This document shows positions 1 through 7,709 of a stretch of 64,000 nt of DNA, piece after piece (positions within the stretch are counted from its first letter, which is position 1; each line of letters begins with the position of its first letter). The notes below the pieces were generated by a model. The model was not told where the DNA came from. It worked only from the letters and a program-made list of their open reading frames with translations, and did not search any database. The DNA lies in contig JAEZIN010000012.1 of assembly GCA_023436585.1 (NCBI GenBank), positions 1-64,000 on the forward strand, in the 5' to 3' direction. Made by a program: the position numbers and the translations under genes. The stretch is from Bacillota bacterium. GTDB taxonomy: Bacteria > Bacillota > Clostridia > Christensenellales > Aristaeellaceae.

Positions 1-43
1 GTAGATTTTCAGTCTACTGCTCTACCGACTGAGCTACCAAGGC
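1..43 (-). tRNA. tRNA-Phe(GAA), partial at the window edge
   Basis: On the minus strand the 5' part of a tRNA begins with acceptor GCCTTGG, followed by a D arm and an anticodon arm GTAGA-CTGAAAA-TCTAC. The loop places GAA in the anticodon position, so it decodes Phe. The variable and T arms lie outside the window. It is the third gene of a tRNA-Val, Asp, Phe cluster read from the promoter near 246-274. Confidence 0.9.
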
Positions 44-47
44 AAGT

Positions 48-124
48 TGGCGACCCGGAAGGGGCTCGAACCCTCGACCTCCAGCGTGACAGGCTGGCAT
101 TCTAACCAACTGAACTACCGGGCC
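48..124 (-). tRNA. tRNA-Asp(GTC)
   Basis: A complete cloverleaf is visible on the minus strand: acceptor GGCCCGG pairs with CCGGGTC, with discriminator G and an encoded CCA at 48-50. The anticodon arm is CCAGC-CTGTCAC-GCTGG, giving anticodon GTC (Asp). Only a few bases separate it from tRNA-Val upstream and tRNA-Phe downstream, so the three are almost certainly one transcript. Confidence 0.95.
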
Positions 125-127
125 ATT

Positions 128-203
128 TGGTGGGAACAACAGGGCTCGAACCTGTGACCCTCTGCTTGTAAGGCAGATGCTCTCCCAGCTGAGCTATGCT
201 CCC
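128..203 (-). tRNA. tRNA-Val(TAC)
   Basis: A complete minus-strand cloverleaf with acceptor GGGAGCA pairing to TGTTCCC, an encoded CCA at 128-130, and anticodon arm TCTGC-CTTACAA-GCAGA, giving TAC (Val). It is the first gene of the tRNA operon, about 40 bases downstream of a good sigma-A promoter. Confidence 0.95.
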
Positions 204-245
204 TGACGCCTTAACCAGCGCGTTTCCAGCGCGGCGACGTCAACT

Positions 246-274
246 ATCATACCCTGTCAGCGCCTGTTTGTCAA
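246..274 (-). promoter_or_regulatory. Sigma-A promoter of the tRNA operon
   Basis: Reading the minus strand, a perfect -35 TTGACA (269-274) and a -10 TATGAT (246-251) are separated by 17 bases. Transcription would start near 238 and run into tRNA-Val, Asp and Phe. The region between this promoter and hisIE (275-325) is AT-rich with no clear terminator for the his operon. Confidence 0.85.
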
Positions 275-325
275 TAACAAATTTGCAATTTTTGCGTTTT
301 ATTCCGCTCTTTTATTTGTAATAAA

Positions 326-952
326 TTACCTTCGCTTCGCCAACTCCGCCCACAGTTCCATGGGTGTCAAACCCTGGTTGAAAAGCAGTACGAGAAGGTG
401 ATACACAAGGTCGGCTGCTTCGTAGCGCAGCTCCTCCCTGCTGCCCTTGACGGCGGCAATGATGGACTCAGCGGCCTCCTCGCCCACCTTCTTGCAGATT
501 TTCTCCACGCCCTTGTCCAAAAGGTAGTTGGTATAGCTGCCTTCCTTGGGGTGTTCCTTTCTGTCGGCGATCACGTTGAATACTTCCTGCAATATATGGG
601 CTGACGGCGCTTTGGCGGAGCCTTCCACCAGGCTTACAAGCTCGTTGTGAAAGCAGGTATATTCCCCCGTATGACAGGCAACCCCCGCCTGCTCCACCAG
701 CATGAGAAGGGAATCGCCGTCGCAGTCGTAATGGATGGCGCGCACCTTTTGCACATGCCCGGAGGTTTCGCCTTTTTTCCAGAGCTTTTGCCGGCTCCGG
801 CTGAAATATACGGCATACCCCGTATCCAAGGTTTGACGCAGCGCTTCCTCGTTCATATAAGCAAGCATCAGTACCGCACCGGTTTTGATATCCTGGGTCA
901 CCACAGGAACCAAGCCTTTTTCGTCAAATTTGACATTGTTTATATCCAGCAT
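326..952 (-). CDS. hisI: Bifunctional phosphoribosyl-AMP cyclohydrolase / phosphoribosyl-ATP pyrophosphatase
   Basis: HisIE, 208 residues, catalyses the second and third steps of histidine synthesis (PR-ATP pyrophosphohydrolysis and PR-AMP ring opening) in the cytoplasm. The N-terminal HisI half carries the metal-site signature CDGDSLLMLVEQ followed by GVACHTG and a further Cys; the C-terminal HisE half carries the VGEEAAE helix typical of the MazG-like fold. The ATG follows AAGGAG at proper spacing, 12 bases after the hisA stop. It is the last gene of the his operon. hisF would normally lie between hisA and this gene but is absent. Confidence 0.96.
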   Translation of the reverse strand: MLDINNVKFDEKGLVPVVTQDIKTGAVLMLAYMNEEALRQTLDTGYAVYFSRSRQKLWKKGETSGHVQKVRAIHYDCDGDSLLMLVEQAGVACHTGEYTCFHNELVSLVEGSAKAPSAHILQEVFNVIADRKEHPKEGSYTNYLLDKGVEKICKKVGEEAAESIIAAVKGSREELRYEAADLVYHLLVLLFNQGLTPMELWAELAKRR

Positions 953-964
953 AAATACATCTCC

Positions 965-1687
965 TTATATCCTCAAAGCTTCCTCAAGGCTGAACGCTTT
1001 TGAATACAGTGCCTTCCCCACAATGGCCCCGGAGCAGCCCGATTCTTTCAGTTGAATCAAATCATCCAGCGCTGCGATACCGCCGGAAGCGATCACAGGG
1101 ATGGACACATGCTTAGCCAACTGACTAGTTGCTTCGACATTGGGCCCTGTCATCATTCCATCCCGGGAAATATCCGTATAGATGATGGCCGCTACGCCGG
1201 CATCCTCCATGCGTTTGGCCAGGTCCAGCGCCATAACGGTACTTGCATCCACCCACCCGCGAAGGGCCACCAGGCCCTCTCTTGCGTCGATACCGCAGGC
1301 GATTTTCCCAGGATATTGTACGCAGGCTTCCTTCACCAAATGCGGCTCCGTCACCGCCACGGTGCCCAAAATGCAGCGGGATACACCCCAGCCTTCCAAC
1401 CTTGCCCGTATATCTTCCATCGAGCGTATACCCCCGCCCAATTGCACTGGGCCATGAAAGGCTTCCGCCATGCGCCGGATGGTTTCTCCCTGATGGCTTT
1501 GGCCTTCAAAGGCCGCCTCGAGGTCCACCACGTGCAGCCATTTCGCTCCCAGGCCGGACCATTGCGCCGCCAGTTCTACCGGGTCGCCGCAATCCGTAAC
1601 GTCCTCCCTGCGGCCCTGGCGCAGCCGCACGGCGCGGCCATTAAGCAAATCTATGGCCGGATAGACCGTAAATTGCGTTTGCTCCAT
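965..1687 (-). CDS. hisA: ProFAR isomerase HisA
   Basis: 1-(5-phosphoribosyl)-5-[(5-phosphoribosylamino)methylideneamino]imidazole-4-carboxamide isomerase, 240 residues, a beta/alpha barrel. It shows YPAIDLLNGRAVRL at the N-terminus, GIDAREG mid-protein and YTDISRDG, all placing the two catalytic aspartates. I chose ATG at 1687, which shares its A with the hisB TGA (TGATG coupling); a GTG one codon upstream is possible. It follows hisB directly, where hisH would normally lie between them. The sequence is HisA rather than HisF. Confidence 0.95.
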   Translation of the reverse strand: MEQTQFTVYPAIDLLNGRAVRLRQGRREDVTDCGDPVELAAQWSGLGAKWLHVVDLEAAFEGQSHQGETIRRMAEAFHGPVQLGGGIRSMEDIRARLEGWGVSRCILGTVAVTEPHLVKEACVQYPGKIACGIDAREGLVALRGWVDASTVMALDLAKRMEDAGVAAIIYTDISRDGMMTGPNVEATSQLAKHVSIPVIASGGIAALDDLIQLKESGCSGAIVGKALYSKAFSLEEALRI

Positions 1688-2274
1688 CACGTCAGCGCTC
1701 CCTTGGTGGATTGCACGCCCTGTATGCGCGGATCGATGGAGACGGCCTCGTCCAGCGCCTTGCCGAATGCCTTATACAATGCCTCTGTCATATGGTGGGC
1801 ATTTTGCCCATGGAGGATCATCATATGCAGCGTCATGCCCGCGTTCTGGGCAACGGCCCTGAAAAACTCCAGCGTTAGTTGCGTATCGTATTCCCCGCAC
1901 CTGGGGGCTTTGATATCCGCCTCAAAGGTCAAGTGTGACCGGCCGCAAATGTCCAACGCCACTTGGGCCAGGGACTCATCCATGGGAAAAAGTGCCTGAC
2001 CCACCCGGCAGATCCCCTGCTTGTCCCCGAGTGCCTCCTTTATGGCCTGACCAAGGCAGATGCCCACATCCTCCACCGTGTGATGACCGTCCACCTTCAA
2101 ATCGCCCTTGCATGTGATTTTCAGGTCAAGGAATCCGAAGCGTGCCATGGCGTCCAGCATATGGTCAAAAAAGCCGACGCCCGTATCAAGCTGCGTTACA
2201 CCGCTGCCATCCAAGGAAAGCTCCAGGGCTATGTCTGTCTCCCTGGTTTTGCGGCGTATTTCCGCTTTACGCAT
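1687..2274 (-). CDS. hisB: Imidazoleglycerol-phosphate dehydratase HisB
   Basis: IGP dehydratase, 195 residues, the monofunctional Firmicute form with no phosphatase domain. It shows the manganese-binding histidine motifs FFDHMLD, DGHHTVED and HHMTEALYKAFG in the expected order. It catalyses the sixth committed step, dehydration of IGP, and is translationally coupled to hisA through TGATG. The gap to hisD upstream is only a few bases. Its substrate is made by HisH-HisF, neither of which is encoded in this operon. Confidence 0.96.
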   Translation of the reverse strand: MRKAEIRRKTRETDIALELSLDGSGVTQLDTGVGFFDHMLDAMARFGFLDLKITCKGDLKVDGHHTVEDVGICLGQAIKEALGDKQGICRVGQALFPMDESLAQVALDICGRSHLTFEADIKAPRCGEYDTQLTLEFFRAVAQNAGMTLHMMILHGQNAHHMTEALYKAFGKALDEAVSIDPRIQGVQSTKGALT

Positions 2275-2277
2275 ATT

Positions 2278-3594
2278 TCAAATGCCTCCTTTGCTTTCAT
2301 CCGCTGTCAGGCCAAAGCGGATGGCCACGGCTTTGGCATGGGCCGTAAGCCCCTCCTGCATTGCCAGCAGGATGATGTCTTCCGCCGCTTTTTGCAGCGC
2401 TTCTTTTCCATAGCAGATCAGGCTGGATTTTTTCACGAAATCGTCCACCGACAAGGGCGAAAAGAACCTGGCCGTGCCGCTGGTGGGCAAAACATGATTT
2501 GGCCCGGCAAAGTAATCGCCCAGCGGCTCCGGCGAATAGTGGCCCAGGAAGATGGCCCCCGCGTTATGAATAAAAGGCAGGAGGTTGTAAGGATCGACTA
2601 CGCACAGCTCCAGGTGCTCCGGCGCCACTTCGTTGGCGATAGCTGCCGCTTCCCGCAAATCTTCCGTTACCACGATGGTGCCGTACTTATCCAATGAGGC
2701 TTGCGCAATCTCCCGGCGGTCAAGTTCTTTTACTTGCCTGTCCAGTTCCTGCGCAACTTTTGAAGCGAGTTCCCGGTCGGGCGTCACCAAAACCACGGCG
2801 GATAGCGCGTCGTGTTCCGCTTGGCTTAGCAGGTCCGCCGCCACAAAGGCTGGATCGGCGCTGCCATCAGCGATCACCAAAACCTCACTGGGCCCGGCCA
2901 CCATATCGATGCCCACATGGCCGAAAACCTCCCGCTTGGCGTTGGCTACGTAAATGTTTCCCGGACCCACGATCTTGTCCACCCTGGGCACGGTCTCCGT
3001 GCCGAAGGCCAGCGCCGCAATGGCCTGGGCACCGCCCACCTTGTAGATTTCATCGACGCCGGCGATATCCGCAGCCACCAATGTCAAAGGGTACGAAACG
3101 TTTCCATCCGATCCTGGCGGCGTCACCATCACGATCTTTTTAACGCCCGCCACCTTGGCGGGGATCACATTCATCAGCACGGAGGAAGGATAAGCCGCCG
3201 TGCCGCCGGGCACATACACGCCCACGGTTTGCAGCGGTCGGATCATTTGACCCAGATGCACGCCTTCCTCAAAATCCACCCATGTCTTTTGCTTTTGCTT
3301 TTCATGGAAGGCGGCAATACGCCTTTTTGCTTCCCGCATGGCGCTTATCCATTCAGGGCTTGCTTTTTCATAGGCAAGGGCGATTTCCTGCGCGGACACC
3401 TTCATGCCGCCTGGTGCCATAATTGCCTTGTCAAAGCGGGCCGTATACTCCAGTAAAGCCAAATCGCCCCTTTCACGGACGTTTTTGACGATTTCCTTCA
3501 CGCGAAGGGAAACTGTTTCATCCGTCAGCTGGCTTCTGTTCATCAGCCTTGCATTCAATGCGCTCTTGTCCGATGCCGGTATGATGGGTATCAT
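2278..3594 (-). CDS. hisD: Histidinol dehydrogenase HisD
   Basis: Zinc-dependent NAD enzyme converting histidinol to histidine, 438 residues. Visible signatures include YVPGGTAAYPSSVLM, VAGPSEVLVIAD, LLSQAEHD, EHLEL and GPNHVLPTSGTARF, which carry the zinc ligands and catalytic Glu/His. The ATG at 3594 is preferred because GGAGGG lies seven bases upstream; an in-frame GTG at 3615 has no ribosome site and lies inside hisG. hisD overlaps nothing downstream and follows hisG by a short overlap region, so it is operonic. Confidence 0.96.
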   Translation of the reverse strand: MIPIIPASDKSALNARLMNRSQLTDETVSLRVKEIVKNVRERGDLALLEYTARFDKAIMAPGGMKVSAQEIALAYEKASPEWISAMREAKRRIAAFHEKQKQKTWVDFEEGVHLGQMIRPLQTVGVYVPGGTAAYPSSVLMNVIPAKVAGVKKIVMVTPPGSDGNVSYPLTLVAADIAGVDEIYKVGGAQAIAALAFGTETVPRVDKIVGPGNIYVANAKREVFGHVGIDMVAGPSEVLVIADGSADPAFVAADLLSQAEHDALSAVVLVTPDRELASKVAQELDRQVKELDRREIAQASLDKYGTIVVTEDLREAAAIANEVAPEHLELCVVDPYNLLPFIHNAGAIFLGHYSPEPLGDYFAGPNHVLPTSGTARFFSPLSVDDFVKKSSLICYGKEALQKAAEDIILLAMQEGLTAHAKAVAIRFGLTADESKGGI

Positions 3595-3607
3595 GCGTTT
3601 CCCTCCT

Positions 3608-4246
3608 TCAGTCACGTTCTATTTCTGGAAGCTGGGACCGGAACCCTTCCACAATCGTATGGATCCTTTCCCTTTTTGTTTTCAGGGCGACCCTGTTCAC
3701 CACCAGCCTGGCGCTGACGGTACAAATCTCCTCCAATACGGCAAGACCGTTGGCCTTTAATGTGGAGCCGCTTTCTACAATATCCAGAATCACATCGCTC
3801 AAGCCAATGATTGGGCCCAACTCCACCGATCCGTTGAGCTTGATGATTTGAATGTTCCGCCCCTGCGCCGCGTAGTAGTTCCTGGCGATATTGGGGTACT
3901 TGGTGGCAACCCTTTCGTTGGCATAGCCTGCCGTATGGCCGGGGTACCCCGCGATACACAGGCGGCACTTGCCAAAGCCAAGATCCAGCAGCTCGTACAG
4001 CGGCCTGTTTTCTTCCATCAGCGTATCCTTACCCACCACGCCGATATCGGCCACGCCATGCTCCACATAGGTGGGCACATCGGCGGGCTTTACCAATATG
4101 AAGCGGATGGCCTGCGCCGCGTTCTCCAGCACCAGCTTGCGGCCCGGATTCCTGGGCTCTGAACAATCGATGCCCATGCCGTCCAAAAGATCCATCGCCT
4201 GCTCCGCCAAACGCCCCTTCGCCAAAGCGATGGTGATCATATCCAT
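3608..4246 (-). CDS. hisG: ATP phosphoribosyltransferase catalytic subunit, short form
   Basis: HisG, 212 residues, the short form that needs HisZ. It catalyses the first step, condensing ATP and PRPP. The PRPP-binding loop ESGSTLKANGL is present and the C-terminal regulatory ACT-like domain of long HisG is absent. The ATG at 4246 follows GGGGAGG; the longer open frame reaching 4402 is only read-through inside hisZ. The start overlaps the hisZ end by ten bases, consistent with equimolar HisG-HisZ octamers. Confidence 0.96.
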   Translation of the reverse strand: MDMITIALAKGRLAEQAMDLLDGMGIDCSEPRNPGRKLVLENAAQAIRFILVKPADVPTYVEHGVADIGVVGKDTLMEENRPLYELLDLGFGKCRLCIAGYPGHTAGYANERVATKYPNIARNYYAAQGRNIQIIKLNGSVELGPIIGLSDVILDIVESGSTLKANGLAVLEEICTVSARLVVNRVALKTKRERIHTIVEGFRSQLPEIERD

Positions 4247-5457
4247 GCTTGTTCCTCCCCGGCCCATACCTTCACTTTTCCGTCTGTCACACAGGCCGCT
4301 TGATGAGCACGCCCTTCTTGAAGCATTTTCAAGAGCTCGGGTTTGGTGGCGCCATACATCAGCGATACGTTGAACCCTTCGCCTCGCTTTTGCTCCGCCC
4401 ACTTTAGGGCCGCGGGAAGCCCATGCTTTTTTACGCCCAGCGCAACATCCACGGCAGGCGAAGGAAACGCATCCCCCTGCCTTGACAATGCCGCCAGCAA
4501 TAGGCTGATAGACAAGCCAAAGCCTGTGGCGGGCATGGCCCTTCCGAATCTGGCTGGAAGCCCGTCATACCGGCCGCCTGATAACAGAGGCTTGCCAAGA
4601 TGGCCCGTGATGCCCCTGAATATCATGCCGGAATAGTAGTTCACCGCATGTACCATGCCAAGGTCGATGCTGATATACTCCTTGCAGCCATAGACCTCAA
4701 GGGTTGACAATATCTGACGAAGGTTTGTGATTGCTTCCCTGCAAAGGCTGTTGCCGGTAATACCTTCCGCCTGGTCAAGAACCGACTCGTCACCATACAA
4801 CTGCGGCAGCTTCATCAGCCGGCTGGATACCTCGCTCGGCACGGCGCACTCCCGCAGGTACAATTGCATGGCCAGTATGTTCTTTTCCTCCACATAGCGG
4901 CGCAAGGTTTCAATCTGTTCAGGCAACAGTCCCGCTTCCTGCATGAAGCCCTTAAAAAAGGCCACCTGCCCCAAATCAATTTGAAATTCCTTCAAACCGG
5001 CCTTGCGCAGGGAATCGATGGCCAGCGCGATCACTTCCGCGTCCGCCTGCGCGCTTCTTTCCCCCATCAGTTCCACGCCTGCCTGGGTGCTTTCGCACAG
5101 GGCTGCCGAGCCATCCGTAGGGAAAGCGGCCACATTCTGTATATAGCACAGCCGAAGCGGCAACGGCTCACCTTTCAAGCGGGAAGCGGCGATGCGCACG
5201 GCAGGGATGGTGCTGTCCGGCCGCAGTGTCAGCACACGGCCCTGCCTGTCGAAGGTCTTCCAAACGTGCTGGGCATCAAAGCCGTATACCTCATCATCGA
5301 ATGTCCGGTAATACTCCAGCATCGGCGTTTCGATTTCCATAAAACCGCTGCGCAAAAAAAGCGTGCGCAATTGCTGCTCCACGCAGCGTTTGCGCACGCA
5401 TTCTCCCAAATAAATATCCTGCATCCCTTCCGGGATTTGAAATCTGCTGGTGCTCAT
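4237..5457 (-). CDS. hisZ: ATP phosphoribosyltransferase regulatory subunit HisZ
   Basis: HisZ, 406 residues, a histidyl-tRNA synthetase paralogue that activates short HisG and mediates histidine feedback. It has the class II synthetase motif 2 element TLRPDSTIPAVRI and a later SGGRYDGL element close to HisRS motif 3. It lacks the C-terminal anticodon-binding domain signature expected of a true synthetase, and its position directly before short hisG settles the call. First gene of the his operon, behind the promoter at 5507-5536. Confidence 0.94.
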   Translation of the reverse strand: MSTSRFQIPEGMQDIYLGECVRKRCVEQQLRTLFLRSGFMEIETPMLEYYRTFDDEVYGFDAQHVWKTFDRQGRVLTLRPDSTIPAVRIAASRLKGEPLPLRLCYIQNVAAFPTDGSAALCESTQAGVELMGERSAQADAEVIALAIDSLRKAGLKEFQIDLGQVAFFKGFMQEAGLLPEQIETLRRYVEEKNILAMQLYLRECAVPSEVSSRLMKLPQLYGDESVLDQAEGITGNSLCREAITNLRQILSTLEVYGCKEYISIDLGMVHAVNYYSGMIFRGITGHLGKPLLSGGRYDGLPARFGRAMPATGFGLSISLLLAALSRQGDAFPSPAVDVALGVKKHGLPAALKWAEQKRGEGFNVSLMYGATKPELLKMLQEGRAHQAACVTDGKVKVWAGEEQAWI

Positions 5458-5506
5458 CCGGCCCTCCGAAGAAACGCTTTAGCATGGTAAAGTGTTAATT
5501 CAGTAG

Positions 5507-5536
5507 ATTATATTCGGAGAGTTTCTCATTTGTCAA
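5507..5536 (-). promoter_or_regulatory. Promoter of the his operon
   Basis: On the minus strand a perfect TTGACA (5531-5536) and a perfect TATAAT (5507-5512) are separated by 18 bases. The transcribed leader before hisZ is only about 45 bases, too short for a T-box or attenuator. A small inverted repeat, CAAGCA-AATT-TGCTTG type, at 5534-5549 overlaps the -35 and may be the end signal of the upstream GH18 gene or an operator. Confidence 0.88.
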
Positions 5537-5558
5537 GCAATTTTGCTTGAAAACAGTA

Positions 5559-6722
5559 TCAGTTCATGGCGTTGTACAGTGCCTTTACCAGTGTGCCCGT
5601 GGCATCCTGGCCGTATTCCCAGAACATCACGCCCATCAGGCCGTTATCCCTGGCGTATTTGCCTTTCGCGCTGATGGATTCCTCATCTTCATAACTGATA
5701 AACGTCTTGCCGTCAAAAAGGTAAGGCGCCATGGCGTTTTCATCCCAATAGCGCGTATAGCTGCCGCCAGTTGCCATCGCTTCTATGGCGCCGTAACCGT
5801 ATGTCTTGTTGCCGCTGGTGCCGGCCTTTTGGCCAAGACCGTTTTCCTCCGTATTCTTTACGCTGCGCCAGGCCCGGCCGTAGAAGGCAGCGCCCATCAT
5901 CAGCTTCTCCTTGGGGATGCCGGCCTGATGGAAGGCTTCCATGGCGCTGGCGGCACTGATGGCGGCCTTGTCGCCCTGCTGGGGATACAGGCACGTATGG
6001 TGGCCCGTGACCTTTTCAAAGCCACGCATATCGTACGTCATCACGTTCACCTGGTCCACCAATTGGCCGAGGGTCTCGCAGTCAAGCTTGTCGGCATACT
6101 GCTTGGAACCGCCGACAGCGATGGTAATATACCGTTTCGCGCCATCCTGCGCGGTCAAAGCATCCAATGAAGCTCTCAGGCCTTTTATCAGCAGCAGCAG
6201 GTTATCGGCATCGTCCTTCCGGCTTTCAATACCTGCCACGGAAGAACCGGGGTATTCCCAGTCGATATCGATACCCAGAAAACCATGCTTTTGCATCAGG
6301 TCAACGGCGCTATTCACGAACGCTTCCCTGCCGCTTTCCGTCGCAGCCGCCTGGGAAAACCCGTCGGCTCCCCAGCCGCCTACCGCCATCACAGGGAGAA
6401 TATGGGGGTTCCGGCGGATGTATTCCTCGAATTTGCCTATGGCATTCCAATGGCTGCCGGACACTTTTCCATCCTGAATCAGCGCAAAGGAATAATTCAT
6501 TTGCGTCATATAGGCAGCATCCTCATCCCGGAACTCAAGGTTGCCTCTGTCGTACACATATGCGGAAACCGCCATGGAACTCAACCTTTCTTCTGTATCC
6601 GCCTCGGCCGCACCGGCCGGGACGGCAGCTGTTGTGTGGATGGATATCAGGCTGACAGCCATCGCAAGACAAATCACGCCCATCCACCATTTTGGGGTAA
6701 ATCCCCGCGGGAACATTTTCAA
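5559..6722 (-). CDS. Secreted glycoside hydrolase family 18 protein (chitinase-like)
   Basis: About 387 residues with an N-terminal basic stretch, a hydrophobic signal segment and an AxA-type cleavage area, then a GH18 barrel. The barrel shows AVGGWGADGF and the catalytic strand LGIDIDWEYPG; the general acid Glu and the two preceding Asp are kept, but the first Asp of the DxxDxDxE motif is Leu. Later NVMTYDMRG and GAAFYGRAW fit the family. TTG at 6722 is preferred since GGAGG lies seven bases upstream; ATG at 6752 lacks a site. Likely substrate is chitin or a GlcNAc-containing glycan. Monocistronic. Confidence 0.87.
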   Translation of the reverse strand: MKMFPRGFTPKWWMGVICLAMAVSLISIHTTAAVPAGAAEADTEERLSSMAVSAYVYDRGNLEFRDEDAAYMTQMNYSFALIQDGKVSGSHWNAIGKFEEYIRRNPHILPVMAVGGWGADGFSQAAATESGREAFVNSAVDLMQKHGFLGIDIDWEYPGSSVAGIESRKDDADNLLLLIKGLRASLDALTAQDGAKRYITIAVGGSKQYADKLDCETLGQLVDQVNVMTYDMRGFEKVTGHHTCLYPQQGDKAAISAASAMEAFHQAGIPKEKLMMGAAFYGRAWRSVKNTEENGLGQKAGTSGNKTYGYGAIEAMATGGSYTRYWDENAMAPYLFDGKTFISYEDEESISAKGKYARDNGLMGVMFWEYGQDATGTLVKALYNAMN

Positions 6723-6855
6723 AGCTCGTCCTCCCGTTTGATTTTCATTCATCAGGCGGGGTTGCGCCGCTTTCGTGCGATAGGAAAACCGTGGCGAAAA
6801 GTGCAGTAAAGGAAACCGCAGTCCCCTTCAGCCAGATGCTTCCGCCAGTATTTCC

Positions 6856-6874
6856 ATGGTATTTATGATACCAT
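6856..6874. promoter_or_regulatory. Operator-like palindrome
   Basis: Perfect inverted repeat with 7-bp arms (ATGGTAT / ATACCAT) and a 5-base centre, in the divergent intergenic space between the GH18 and uridine kinase genes. A second partial half-site, TATATGGTA, follows about 15 bases away. No regulator gene is adjacent, so the cognate protein is unknown. Confidence 0.45.
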
Positions 6875-6977
6875 ACTTCCAGGATATATGGTAGTGTTAC
6901 ATTTTGCATCGGCTGGATATCGTAGATTTATGTCATTTCATGATTCAATGAAGCCGCGTATCATGGCGGATTTCCCC

Positions 6978-7006
6978 TTGACACAGGACAAGCCATGCAG
7001 TATTGT
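6978..7006 (+). promoter_or_regulatory. Promoter of udk
   Basis: TTGACA (6978-6983) and TATTGT (7001-7006) separated by 17 bases. The predicted transcript begins near 7013, downstream of the in-frame ATG at 6995, which decides in favour of the ATG at 7031 as the real start. Confidence 0.75.
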
Positions 7007-7030
7007 GTACAAGGAATGGGAGAGGATGGC

Positions 7031-7645
7031 ATGTTGTTTATAGGCATCTGCGGCGCAAGCGGCAGCGGAAAATCGACTTTGGCAGAGGAATTGAGCAGTA
7101 CCATCGGTGTGAAATGCCTGGTGATCAACCAGGATGCATATTACAGGGATCATCCCACGCTTTCCTATGAAGAACGCAGCCTCTTAAATTATGACGAGCC
7201 TGAAATTTTCGACCATGACCTTCTGCTCAAGGATATGGAAACGCTGCTGGATGGGCAGCCCATCACCCGCAAGGGGTATGACTACAGCCAGCACCGCCGG
7301 GCGGATTCCTGTGATTTGATCTACCCCAGGGACGTATTGATCCTGGAAGGCATCCATGTATTCTACGACGAACGTCTTTGCGAAAGAATGTATCTTCGGC
7401 TTTATATGAGCGTCGAGCCGGATATCTGCCTTTTAAGGCGCATTCAAAGGGATATACAGGAGCGCGGCCGGCAGATTGACGGCATATCGCATCAATACCT
7501 GACCACGGTAAAACCCATGTATGATAAATATGTGCGGAACTACGTCAACCAGGCGGATGTGATTGTGGCTCACGGCGGAAAAAATGCCAGGATCGTAGAT
7601 ATCCTGGCGGGATATGTCCGGGATGAGCTTCAAAAGGACAAGTAA
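7031..7645 (+). CDS. udk: Uridine kinase family protein
   Basis: 204 residues, P-loop nucleoside kinase that phosphorylates uridine or cytidine in pyrimidine salvage. Walker A is GASGSGKST close to the N-terminus, followed by the substrate-binding DAYYRD, the region HRRADSCDLIYP, and LILEGIHVF with the Walker-B-like acid. The length matches the Udk family. ATG at 7031 is supported by GAGAGG upstream and by the promoter position. Phosphoribulokinase-like relatives are an alternative, but the length and motifs favour Udk. It ends at a bidirectional terminator. Confidence 0.85.
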   Translation: MLFIGICGASGSGKSTLAEELSSTIGVKCLVINQDAYYRDHPTLSYEERSLLNYDEPEIFDHDLLLKDMETLLDGQPITRKGYDYSQHRRADSCDLIYPRDVLILEGIHVFYDERLCERMYLRLYMSVEPDICLLRRIQRDIQERGRQIDGISHQYLTTVKPMYDKYVRNYVNQADVIVAHGGKNARIVDILAGYVRDELQKDK

Positions 7646-7665
7646 CAGAGGAGTAACAATCCCAC

Positions 7666-7708
7666 AAAAATACCGGGGCCTGTCATTTTGGCAGGTCCCG
7701 GTTTTGTG
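7666..7708. terminator. Bidirectional terminator between udk and the Thr-Pro-rich gene
   Basis: Stem CCGGGGCCTG / CAGGTCCCGG (10 bp with one G-T pair), flanked by A-rich sequence on the left and GTTTTGTG on the right, so it can work on both strands. It separates two convergent genes. Confidence 0.85.
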
Positions 7709-7709
7709 T

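Larger units (their letters stand above)
6723..7030. other. Intergenic region between GH18 gene and udk
   Basis: About 308 bases with no credible gene. It holds the divergent control region: the udk promoter at 6978-7006 and a perfect 7-bp inverted repeat, ATGGTAT-TTATG-ATACCAT, at 6856-6874 that looks like an operator. A clear promoter for the GH18 gene could not be fixed. Confidence 0.6.

Noticed and set aside
3595..4402. Longer start for hisG (to 4402) and hisD (3615)
   Set aside because: Ribosome sites and family length support starts at 4246 and 3594.
5458..5558. Histidine T-box or attenuator ahead of hisZ
   Set aside because: The transcript leader is only about 45 bases, too short for either device.
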